From Rhabdaerophilum calidifontis (GTDB taxonomy: Bacteria > Pseudomonadota > Alphaproteobacteria > Rhizobiales > Beijerinckiaceae), in contig NZ_VTRS01000011.1 in the NCBI RefSeq assembly GCF_008641065.1, positions 1 to 58,601 on the forward strand: a DNA stretch of 58,601 bases, written 5' to 3'. Of the stretch, positions 48,285 to 58,400 are shown piece after piece. The number at the start of each line of letters is the position of its first letter. Position 1 is the stretch's first letter. The notes under the pieces were generated by a model that was given only the letters and a program-made list of their open reading frames with translations, was not told the origin of the DNA and did no database searches. Position numbers and translations under genes: made by a program.

Positions 48285-50432
48285 ATGGCCGGGCCGCTCT
48301 ACAGCCCCTCCTGGTATCGCGTCGCCGAGTTGCGGCCAAGGCTGCGGCCGCATGTCGAGATCCACCGGCAATCGCTGCGCGGCGATGTCTGGTATGTCGT
48401 CCAGGATCATCAGACCGGGCAGTTCCACCGGCTGTCGCCGGCCGGTTATTTCGTCCTCGGGCAGATGGACGGGCGGCGCAGCGTCGACGAGATCTGGCGG
48501 CGCGCCTGCGCGCGACTCGGCGACGAACAGCCGACGCAGCAGGAACTCGTCGAGTTGCTAGCCCAGCTCCACGGCGCCGACCTGATCCTCGGCGACGTGA
48601 CGCCGGATCTCGCCGAGATGGATCTCCGCGCCGCCCGCCACCAGAAACGCACGCTGCTCTCGCGGCTGCGCAACCCGCTGGCGCTGCGGCTGCCACTGCT
48701 TGACCCCGACCGTTTCCTCGCCGCGACCCTGCCGCTTGTGCGGCCGCTCTTCACGCATGCGGGCTTCGCCGCCTGGCTTCTGCTGGTCCTCGCCGGGATC
48801 GTCGTCGGCGCCGTCAATTTCGAGGCGTTCGGCGCCGGCATCGCCGACCAGGCACTCACGGCCGAGAACGTGCTGCTGATCCTGCTGCTCTACCCCGCGG
48901 TCAAATGCATCCACGAACTCGGGCATGCCTATGCCACCAAGGTCTGGGGCGGCGAGGTGCACGAGATGGGCGTGATGGTGCTGGTCTTGATGCCGGTCCC
49001 CTATCTCGACGCCTCGGCCTCGACCGGCTTCCGCGACCGCCGGCAGCGCATGATCGTCGGCGGGGCGGGCATCCTTGTCGAACTGGCGCTGGCGGCGCTG
49101 GCGATGATCGTATGGGCGCTCGCGGAGCCGGGGCTCCTGCGCGCCGTGGCATTCAACGTGGTGCTGATCTGCGGCGTCTCGACCCTGGTGTTCAACGCCA
49201 ATCCGCTTTTGCGTTTCGACGGCTATTACGTACTCTCCGATCTCCTGGAGATCCCCAATCTCGCGAGCCGCGCCAACAAATACGTGCTCTACCTCATCGA
49301 GCGTCACGGGTTCGGGGTCAGCGAGGCCATTTCCCCCGTCACCGCGCCAAGCGAGCGCGGCTGGCTGCTCGCCTATGCGATCGCCTCCTTCCTCTACCGG
49401 TTCGCGATCATGCTGACGATCGCGCTCTATATCGCGACGCAGCTGTTCTTCGTCGGCGTCGGGCTGGCGCTGATCTCGGTGTTCGGGGCGGTGGTCTGGC
49501 CGCTGCTCAAGGGCATCCGGCATCTTGCAACCGGCGCGAGCCTGCGCGGCCGGCGCCGGCGCGCCCTTGCGGTCAGCGCCGCCGCCGCAGGGGCGATGAT
49601 CCTGCCGCTGCTCGCGCTGCCCCTGCCCCATGCCACCATGGCCCAGGGAATCGTCTGGGTCGGCGAACAGGCGGCATTGCGCGCCGAGGCCGACGGGATC
49701 GTGACCGCGATCATCGCCCATAGCGGCGCGCGCGTGGCCGCCGAGGCGCCGATCCTCGTCGCGGAGGACCGCGTCCTCGCCGCGATGCTCGCGGTGCAGG
49801 GGCATCAGCTCGCGGAATTGCAGGCGCGGCTGGAGGCGGTGCGGCTCACCGATCTCGTCCAGGCCAACCTGCTGCGCGAACAGGTGCGCAACCTCGAGGG
49901 CCAGATCGCCGAGAGCCGCCGCCGGCTCGCGGGGCTGGAGCTGCGGAGCGCGCGCGCCGGCCTGTTCCTCGCCTCCGACATGACCGACCTGCCCGGCCGG
50001 CTGCTGCGGCGCGGCGACGTGGTCGGCTATGTGCTCGGCGAGGAGGATCCGGTGGTCCGCGTCGTCGTCACGCAGGCCGATGTCGATCTCGTCCGCCGCA
50101 GCACGCGGGCGATCACGATCCGCTTCAGCGAGCGCATCGAGGAGGCGCTGCCCGCGACGTTGCTCCGCGAAGTGCCCGCGGCGCAGGCGGAATTGCCGCA
50201 TCTCGCGCTTGCCACCAGCGGCGGCGGCACGATCCTCCTCGATCCGATGGCGCAGGATCGGCCGCGCGCGCTCGAACCGATCTACCAGTTCGACCTGCGC
50301 CTGCCGCCCGGCGCGGCACCGCCCCGGCTCGGCGGGCGCGTCCATGTCCGGTTCGCGCATCCCGACGAACCCGCCGGGCCGCGCCTGCTGCGCGCCGCGC
50401 GCCAGGTGTTCCTGAGGCAGTTCGGTGTCTGA
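48285..50432 (+). CDS. PqqD-like / M50 site-2 metalloprotease / HlyD-like membrane protein
   Basis: A 715-residue polytopic protein. The N-terminus (about 25-105; YVVQDHQTGQFHRLSPAGYFVLGQMDGRRSVDEIW) is PqqD-like, the fold that binds leader peptides in RiPP systems. The membrane core holds the M50 zinc site His210-Glu-x2-His214 (CIHELGHAYATKVWGGEVHEMG), with the third ligand probably Asp312 in LLRFDGYYVLSDLLEIPNL. The C-terminal third (from about 455) has a lipoyl-like half domain (AEADGIVTAIIAHSGARVAAEAPILVAED), a coiled coil and a barrel. It probably recognises and cleaves or guides an exported protein. It overlaps the SecA-like gene by eight bases. Confidence 0.87.
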   Translation: MAGPLYSPSWYRVAELRPRLRPHVEIHRQSLRGDVWYVVQDHQTGQFHRLSPAGYFVLGQMDGRRSVDEIWRRACARLGDEQPTQQELVELLAQLHGADLILGDVTPDLAEMDLRAARHQKRTLLSRLRNPLALRLPLLDPDRFLAATLPLVRPLFTHAGFAAWLLLVLAGIVVGAVNFEAFGAGIADQALTAENVLLILLLYPAVKCIHELGHAYATKVWGGEVHEMGVMVLVLMPVPYLDASASTGFRDRRQRMIVGGAGILVELALAALAMIVWALAEPGLLRAVAFNVVLICGVSTLVFNANPLLRFDGYYVLSDLLEIPNLASRANKYVLYLIERHGFGVSEAISPVTAPSERGWLLAYAIASFLYRFAIMLTIALYIATQLFFVGVGLALISVFGAVVWPLLKGIRHLATGASLRGRRRRALAVSAAAAGAMILPLLALPLPHATMAQGIVWVGEQAALRAEADGIVTAIIAHSGARVAAEAPILVAEDRVLAAMLAVQGHQLAELQARLEAVRLTDLVQANLLREQVRNLEGQIAESRRRLAGLELRSARAGLFLASDMTDLPGRLLRRGDVVGYVLGEEDPVVRVVVTQADVDLVRRSTRAITIRFSERIEEALPATLLREVPAAQAELPHLALATSGGGTILLDPMAQDRPRALEPIYQFDLRLPPGAAPPRLGGRVHVRFAHPDEPAGPRLLRAARQVFLRQFGV

Positions 50433-52425
50433 AGCGGCACTCCCCGCGCGGCACAACCTGCCCAATCCCCGCCGCCGCGCCGAGCGCGAGATCCGGCACG
50501 AGACCCTGCTCGACCGCTGGCTTGCGGAGGCGGAAGCCGCGATCGTCGCCGCCATCGCGCCGCTGCGCCGGCACGGGCTCGCGCGGATCGTTGCGGAAGT
50601 CCGCCGCCGCGAGGCCGCGCTCGCCAGGCTCTCCGATGCGGAGATCCGCGCCGCGGCACGGGATTGCGGGCGGCGCATGCGCGGCGGAGCGCTGACCGCG
50701 CCGGCCCTCGCGGGCGAGGCGTTCGCGCTGGTGCGCGAGGCGTCCGGCCGGGTGCTCGGCAAGCGGCATCACGATGTGCAGCTCATCGGCGGCTACGCCC
50801 TGCTCCGCGGCATGCTCGCCGAGATGAATACCGGCGAGGGCAAGACGCTGACCGGCACCCTCGCCGCGATCAGCGCCGCGCTGGCCGGGATCCCGGTGCA
50901 TGTGGTCTCGGTCAACGATTATCTCGTGCGCCGTGACGCCGAGGCGCTGGGGCCGCTCTATGCCTTTTTCGGCCTGCGGGTCGGGATCGTGGTCCATGGC
51001 CAGAGCCCGGCCGAGCGCCGCGCGGCCTATGCCTGCGACGTCACCTATTGCTCGAACAAGGAGCTGGCCTTCGATTACCTGCGCGACCGGCTGGCGCTCG
51101 GTCGCACGCGCGGCGCCAACCGCGCGCGGCTCGCGGCGCTCGCCGGCGGCGAGGCCGCCGAGGCCGCCCTGCCGGTGATGCGGGGGCTGCATTTCGCGAT
51201 CATCGACGAGGCGGACAGCGTGCTGGTCGACGAGGCGCGCACGCCGCTGATCCTGTCGCGCAACCTCTCCTCCGAGGAGGAGGCGCGGCTCTATGCCGAG
51301 GCGCTGGCGCTCGCGGGCGCACTCCGCGAGCCGGAGGAATACCGCCTCCACCGCGCCGAACGGCGCATCGAGCTGACCCCGGCCGGCAAGGCGGCGCTGG
51401 CCGAACGCGCCCGGAAGCTCGGCGGCCCCTGGCTCAGCCGTCCGCAGCGCGAGGAGCTGATCCACCAGGCGCTGACGGCGCGGCACCTGATGATCCGCGA
51501 CGAGCATTACATCCTGCGCGACGGCAAGGTGCAGATCGTCGATGAATATACCGGGCGCATCATGGCCGACCGGTTCTGGACCGACGGCCTGCACCAGCTG
51601 GTCGAGATCAAGGAGGGTTGCGCGCTCTCCCAGCGGCGGGCGAGCCTCGCGCGCCTCACCTACCAGCGCTTCTTCCGCCGCTATCTTCGCCTCGCCGGCA
51701 TGAGCGGCACCGCGACCGAGGTCGCGGCCGAGCTCTGGCGCGTCTACCGGCTGGCGGTGGCGCGCGTGCCGCCGCACCGCCCGTCGCGACGGCGGCTGGC
51801 GCCCGACCGCATCTTCGCAACCGAAGCCGAGAAATGGGCGGCCCTGGCCGCCACCTGCGCCCGGTTGCGCGCGCAGGGCGTGCCGATCCTGATCGGCACG
51901 CGCTCGGTCGGCGCGTCGAACGCCGCCGCGGCGCGGCTCGCCGACGCCGGCATTCCCCATCAGGTGCTCAACGCCGCGCAGGATGCCGAGGAGGCCGCGA
52001 TCATCGCCGGAGCCGGCGCGCCCGGCCGCGTCACCATCGCCACCAACATGGCCGGGCGCGGCACCGACATCCTGCTCGCCGGTGCCGCCGCGGAAGCGGG
52101 CGGGCTGCATGTGCTGCTGACCGAACGCCACGATTCGCGCCGGATCGACCGTCAGCTCATCGGCCGCTCGGCGCGGCAGGGCGATCCCGGCTGGGCGCAG
52201 GCGCTGCTCTCGCTCGAAGATCCGCTGCTCGAGGCCGTGAAGGGCGAATTGGGCCTGCGGCTCGCGCGGCTGGCGCTCGCTTCCGGATGGGAATGGCCGG
52301 CAAGGCGGATCATCCGCCGCGCACAGCGGCTCGCCGAGCGCCAGAACGCGCGGATCCGCGCCGAATTGCTGCTGCGCGAGGACGGCCTCGATCAGGCGCT
52401 GGCCTTCTCCGGCCGGCCGGAATGA
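50425..52425 (+). CDS. Short divergent SecA-like translocation ATPase
   Basis: A 666-residue DEAD-type motor related to SecA (usually 850-900 residues), starting at GTG inside the end of the M50 gene. Walker A is EMNTGEGKTLTGTLAA, Walker B is IIDEADSVLVDEARTPLIL, then VQIVDEYTGRIMADRFWTDGLHQLVEIKEG, LAGMSGTATEVAAEL, IATNMAGRGTDILLAG and the final arginine-finger region IDRQLIGRSARQGDPG. Most of the region after residue 620, including the zinc-binding SecB-interaction tail, is missing. The cross-linking domain seems reduced. It is therefore an accessory SecA, presumably dedicated to the giant protein encoded next to it, not the housekeeping translocase. Confidence 0.9.
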   Translation: MSEAALPARHNLPNPRRRAEREIRHETLLDRWLAEAEAAIVAAIAPLRRHGLARIVAEVRRREAALARLSDAEIRAAARDCGRRMRGGALTAPALAGEAFALVREASGRVLGKRHHDVQLIGGYALLRGMLAEMNTGEGKTLTGTLAAISAALAGIPVHVVSVNDYLVRRDAEALGPLYAFFGLRVGIVVHGQSPAERRAAYACDVTYCSNKELAFDYLRDRLALGRTRGANRARLAALAGGEAAEAALPVMRGLHFAIIDEADSVLVDEARTPLILSRNLSSEEEARLYAEALALAGALREPEEYRLHRAERRIELTPAGKAALAERARKLGGPWLSRPQREELIHQALTARHLMIRDEHYILRDGKVQIVDEYTGRIMADRFWTDGLHQLVEIKEGCALSQRRASLARLTYQRFFRRYLRLAGMSGTATEVAAELWRVYRLAVARVPPHRPSRRRLAPDRIFATEAEKWAALAATCARLRAQGVPILIGTRSVGASNAAAARLADAGIPHQVLNAAQDAEEAAIIAGAGAPGRVTIATNMAGRGTDILLAGAAAEAGGLHVLLTERHDSRRIDRQLIGRSARQGDPGWAQALLSLEDPLLEAVKGELGLRLARLALASGWEWPARRIIRRAQRLAERQNARIRAELLLREDGLDQALAFSGRPE

Positions 52426-52428
52426 TCC

Positions 52429-55400
52429 TCAGCGGCGCGGCAGCGTGAGCCAATCCTCGCCGGATGCGGCAAGGAAGGCGGTGGGCACCGTCTCCGTCGC
52501 CTCGATCCAGAGCCAATCCGGATCCGGCTCCGCAAGGCCCGGGCCGGCGGCATCGGGCCGCGCCTCGGCGAGCAGGTCGAGCCTGGCGGCGAGCACACGG
52601 TCGAAGCTGGTGACGCGGCGCGGCGCCCCGGCGCCGAGAACGAGCGCCGCGCCGGCCATCAACCCCGGCGTCAGGACCATGTCCGCACCCGCATCCGGCA
52701 TGCTCCCGCGCGCGCGGCGCGCCGCATCCGGGGCGGCCCCGTGCCGGGGCTCCGGCTCGGGCGCGAGACCGGGCGCGTCCTGCCCGGAACCGCGGCCGGC
52801 GGTCGCACCGGACATGCCGCCGGCGGAGGGAAGCGCGCGCCGGACGCGATCCTCGGCATCGGTGCCGGCCGCCGCCACGGCCGAGCCGGGCGCATCGGGC
52901 GCGCGGCCAAGCGGATCATAGGGCACGAGATACGGCGCGCCCTCGTCGGAATAGGCGTCGGGATCGACCGAGGCGGTCTTCGGCGGCACCTTGCCGCCCC
53001 CGAGGATCAGTTCGCTCGGCGCGCCGTAATCCGGCGCGAAGAACCCCGCGGCGCCGGGGCCGGTGCTCGTCATGACCGGCAGCAGGGCGGGCGCCAGCCG
53101 CTCCGGATCGGCCTCGATGGGCGGCGTCACCTGGATCGCGAACGTGACGAGGGCGATATCGGTATCGTCATCCGCCACGGCGAGCCGGATCTGGAACCCG
53201 CCGAGCGCGCGATAGGCGTGATCGACGCGGAAGCCGCGCGTGACCGGATCGACCGCGATCCGCTCGACCGTGCCGTCGCCCCAGTCGATGGTCACGACAT
53301 GGGTATCGAGCGTCCCGGTCTCGGTGAAGAAACCCTCGACGAAGGTGCGCTCGCCCGGCACCAGCCCCTGCCGGGTGATCGTCGCCGTCAGGACCGGCGC
53401 CGCATTGGCGACGCGGATCTGCGCGAGCGCCTCGGTGCTGGCGCCGTCCTTGTCGGTCACGCGCAGGCGGATCTGGTAATCGTCGCCGGAGGTCGCGGTG
53501 GGATCGTCGTCGAGATAGCTGTGCTCGGCCGAGAAGCGGTAGAGCCCGGCCTGCGCGTCATAGGTGATGCCGCCGCCCGGCGCGGTGGTCAGCGTCAGGC
53601 GATGCGGCCGCGTCACGCCGCCCGCCGCCTTCTCGCCGAAGCTGATCTCGAGCGTATAGGGCGCATCCGCCGCGCCGCCGGCATCGGAGAACGCGCCTTC
53701 GAGCCGCAGCCGCCCGTTCTCGAGCAGGGTCAGCGTCACGGGCGGCAACGCGCCGGAAATCCCGCCGGAAACGTCGCGCCAGATCGCCGGGCGCCGGATC
53801 CCGTCGGCGAGGTCGGTCAGCGCGATCGCGCGGAAGACCGGCGGCGCGTTGAGCACGCTTACGTCGACCGTCTCGCGATCGCTGTCGCCGCGCTCGTCCG
53901 TGACCGTGACACCGATCGTGTAGGGCGCATTGCCGGGGCGGTTGTCGGCGTAGACATGGCGGACCATGAAGCTGCGGTTGACCGGATCGACGACGATATC
54001 CGCGCCGATGCCGGCCGAGCGCGAGAGGGTGCCGTCGCCCCAATCGATGACGATCGCATGCGTGTCGAGCGGGCCGGGATCGGTGAAGGTGCCGGTCAGC
54101 ACCACCGCGCTGCCCTCCTCGGCAGGGCTCGGCGCCACGTTGAGCGCGGTGATCGCCGGCGGCAGGTTGAGCACGGCGAAGCCATGCGTCACCTGCGTCG
54201 CGCCGCCGTCATCGTCGGCGATCGCGACCGTAACGCGGTAATTGCCGTCCTGCGCGAATTGCCGCGCCAGGCTGAAATCGCGGGTGCCGGTGACGAAAGT
54301 CAGCCCCGAGGCATCCGGATCGACCGCGAACACGCTCCAGAGCCCCGGCGCATGCTCGACCTCCCAGGTCACGACCATCCGATGCACATCGAGCGTGCCC
54401 GGATCGGCGAAGCGGCCCGACACGATTGCGAAGCCGTTCTCGAACACTGGCAGCGCGCCGCCCGCGCCTGCCACCGCCGAGGCGGTGATCACCGGCGCGA
54501 CATTGTCGACCACCAGTTCATGGGCGCCGAAATCGTATTGGCCGCTGCCATCCACGGCCCAGATCCGGGCCTGATAGGTGCCGTTGTCGAGATAGCGATG
54601 CGTGAAGCGCGCCGCGGTGATCGTCTCGCCGTTCGGCGCGAGCGTCCGCGTGCCGCCGGGGAAGGTTTCGCGCGTGCCGTCGCCCCAATCGACGATCCAG
54701 TCGCGGATCACGTCGGCGCCGGGATCGCGGACCGTGATCGTGAGCGTGCTGAGCACACCTTCCGGCTGTGCATCGCGCGTCACGCCGACCAGAACCGGCG
54801 GCACCTCGTTGATCCGGATTGTCGTCAGCCCCTCGGCGACGCCGCCATCCTTGTCGATGATCTGGCCGCGCACCGTCAGGGAGCCGGATTCCCGCAGCCA
54901 TTGCGCCGGGATGGTGCCGGTGAAGCCTCCGGAATGCGGCGTGACAATCTGGTTTAAGATCTCAATCCATGACGCGGATGCCGCATCGAAAACATCGATC
55001 CGATACCGCAATCGATCCTGATCCGGCGCCGCAGGGTCGCCGGTACCCGCGAAGGCGACGGAGGCGCTCGCGGCGCCCTCGTCCACCGTGCTGCCGGTGA
55101 ATGCCAGGAACGACGGCGCGACATTGGAGACGGTGAGCGCCGTCGCCCCGCCCTGCTGGAGAAGCGCGCCGTAGCGGACCTGGAGCGACACGGCATAGGT
55201 GCCGGAATCGACCACCCCGTTCTGGCCCCAGGCGAAATCGAGAACCGGCGCCGCGCCGCTGCTGATCGTGACCGCCGAGGGGCCGGTGCCGATCGTCCAG
55301 AGATATTCCGTCGGCGCCCCCGGCGCGGTCGCGGTCAGGGTCACGCGGCCGCCCTCGCGGATCGCGTAAGGCCCGCCCGGCGACAGGTCCTGCTGCCGGA

Positions 55401-58400
55401 CGCGGATCTCATAGGCATAGGCGGCCGACCAGGTCGGCACCGGATCACCGGCGGCATCGCGCGTCGCAGGATCGTCGTCGATCACGCCGACCCGCAGCGT
55501 GAAGCGGCCGGGCTGCGCGAAGACGCGCGTCGCCGCGGCGCTCGTCGAGCCGAAGATCTCGTCGACCGTGCCGTCGCCGTCCCAGTCGATCACCCAGTTC
55601 ACCGCCCGGTCGACGGCGGAGGCGTCGATGGCGAGGAAATCGCGGATCTCGAAGGGCTGGCCGACATAGCCCACCGGCGGCACCGTGGCCGTCACTGCCG
55701 GGCGGCGGTCGGCCAGCGCGACGCGCGCGGCGGCCGAGCCCGTCAGCGGCACATTGTTGGTGGCGCGGGCGGCGATGGCGAACGGCGAGAACCGGCTCTC
55801 GCGCAGGCCGAGTTCCACGAGCCGCGCCCAGGACAGGGTGACATCATAGAAATTGGAGGCCGGCCCCTGGCGGATTCCGGTGACATCGCCGAACAGCCCG
55901 TCGCCGTCGATGTCGAACACCACGCCCGGCGGCGCGACGCTGCCATCGCCGAAGGGGATGACCTCGACGCGGATCGTCAGGTCCTGCCCCTCGATTGCCG
56001 ACAATTGCGTCTGCTCAAGCCCGGTCGCGGGGTCGATGAAGCGGATCACAGGCGCGGCCGCGATCGCGTAGCCCTCGAAGCTCGTATAGACGAGGCGGCC
56101 GCGGCCGGGCAGTTCCAGCGCGCCGTCCGGCAGGAGCGGACCGGGAACCGGGCTGCCGGATGCGTCGAAGGCCGAGATCGTGGCGGCAGGCGGCACCACG
56201 AAGCGCAGCCGGTCGCCCGTCGCGCCGCCCGTCGGGTCGTCGCCATGGGCGATCGTCATCGCATCGGCCGGGAGATTCTCGGCGAACACGATCACCTCGT
56301 CATCGCCGGAACCGGCGAAGACCCGCGTCACCGCGCCGGGGCCGACGCGCTCGATCGTGATGATGTCGGCGCCGCCGCCGGGGCTCGTCCGGTCGTCGTC
56401 GCCGTAGATCTCGGTCACGGCGCGGGCGCCGGTCGAGACGATGGTGATGCGGTCGTCGCCGCGCCCGCCGAACAGGGTGAGGGCGCGGTCGGCACTCTGC
56501 GCGCGCAATTCGGCCGTATCATCCCCCGCGCCGAGTTCGATGCGGGTCGAGGCGCCGAAATCGGCGACGACAACCCCGTCTGCGCCGCCATTCGTGCGCA
56601 CGAGGGTCGATTCGACGATGGCGGGCGGCGCGAGCGCGATCTGGACCCGGTCGTCGCCGTCGCCGGTGACAAGCCCGATCGCCTCGACATGGTGATGCTC
56701 GGTCACGAAGCGCGATGGCGGCGCCTGCGGCGAGAGATCGGCGACGAAGCGCGCGAAACCGCCGATCTCGACCGGCATGCCGAGGCTGCCGACGAACACC
56801 TCCAGCGTGTTGGCGACGGGATCGTATTGCCCCAGCGCCAGCGCCGCCGGGGTTTCGAGGCCGCGGATGCCGGCGACATCCTCGCGCAGCACCTGCGCGA
56901 ATTGCAAAGCCGGCAGCAGGGTTCCGTCCTGTCGCTCGCGCACGAACACCGCGAGCGTGTTGCCGGCGCCGCCGGTGACGAGGACATAGCGCCCGTCCGG
57001 CGTCACCGCGATATCGCTCGGCGCCGCGAGGCCACGCACCCCGTCCTGGCCGTTGCGCAGCGTCTGGACATGCTCCAGCGGATCGCCCGGCCGGCCGGTG
57101 GCGCGGAAGACCGCCAGCGTGTCGGAGGCGCCTCCGGTCACGAACAGGAAGCCGCCATTGGCATCCTGGTGATAGGCGAGGTCGGCGGCGCCGGCGAGGC
57201 CGAGGCCGAAGCCCGCGAAGCTCTGCACCACGGCCCCGCTTGCGAGATCGACGACGCGGAGCGCGTCGCCCGCCGCGTCGGCGATGAAGGCGAGATTGCC
57301 GTGGGTCACGATCTCGGTGCCGGGCGCGGCGGTCACAAGGGTCGCGGCGCCGAGCGCGCCGGAGGCATCGAGCGTCAGCCGGATCGTGCCGCCGGCGCCG
57401 CTCGCGAACACGGTCGTGCCTTCGATCCGCAGCGCGTCGTGGAACTGGCCGGCGACCTGGGTCGCGCCGAGGAACCGGAGATTGGCGCCGACGCGCTCGA
57501 ACACCGCGATCTTCTGCTCGCTCTGGCTGGCGACGAGCACGAAGCCGCCGGCGGCATCCCCGCCGACGGCCAGCGCCGAGGCGCCGTCCAGCCCATCGAT
57601 CACCCGACCGTTCATGGCGTCGGTCTGGCCGTCCTTGAACAATTGCCGCTGCGAGCCATCCGCGAGGTTGATCACCACCAGCGCGTCCTGCCCTGATGCG
57701 AGGCCGTAGGCATGGCTCGGCGCGGCGCCGGCCGCAGCCGGACGCAGCGCGACCGCGTCGAATCCCTGAATGTCCGCAACCTGCGGCGCCGCCGCGCGCT
57801 GGGCCGCGATGTAGCGCACGCCGTTATCGGCGATCGAGACGCCGGAGAGCATCGACACCGAGCCGGCAATCTCGGTCGCGATCGACGCATAGAGCCCGTT
57901 GGTCACCGTGCTGCCGTTGAACAGCGCGTCGTCCTCGCGGACCAGAACCGCCCAGACCGCATCGTCCGGCAGGCTCGTGAGCGCGGTATCGGCCTGCAGG
58001 CCGCCGGTCATCAGAGCCTGCGCGGCGATGCCGAAGCCGATCGCTGGGCTGGCGATCGCCAGGCCGGAGACATTGGCGAACAGGATCAGGTCGTAGCCGG
58101 GAAAGACCTCGCGGAACGGGTTGTCGGTCGCGAGCGCGAGATCGTAGCGCAGGATCCCGACCAGCGCATTGGCCTGCGGACCGTCAATATCGGCGTCGGA
58201 GAGGTCGTAATCGAGCGAGCGGGCGCTGAGCCCTGCGACGATGCCGAACACCTCGGCGCCGCCGGCGATCCCCGGCAGGTTGGCCGTCTGCGGCGCGCCG
58301 AGGATATAGGGGTTGAGGCCCGTCGGCCCGGCATAGCGCTCGATCCCGGTCAAGGCGATGCCTGCGAGATTGCCGGCCTGCGGCTCGACCGCCTGCGTGT

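Noticed and set aside
52741-54957. A long plus-strand open frame inside the giant gene
   Set aside because: Antisense shadow of the PKD-like region; Arg/Gly-rich with no recognisable domain.
56300-56670. RTX toxin with type I secretion
   Set aside because: The GDD motifs are isolated single units 20-50 residues apart rather than tandem nonapeptides, and no ABC exporter gene is present, so a classical RTX/type I assignment is not supported.
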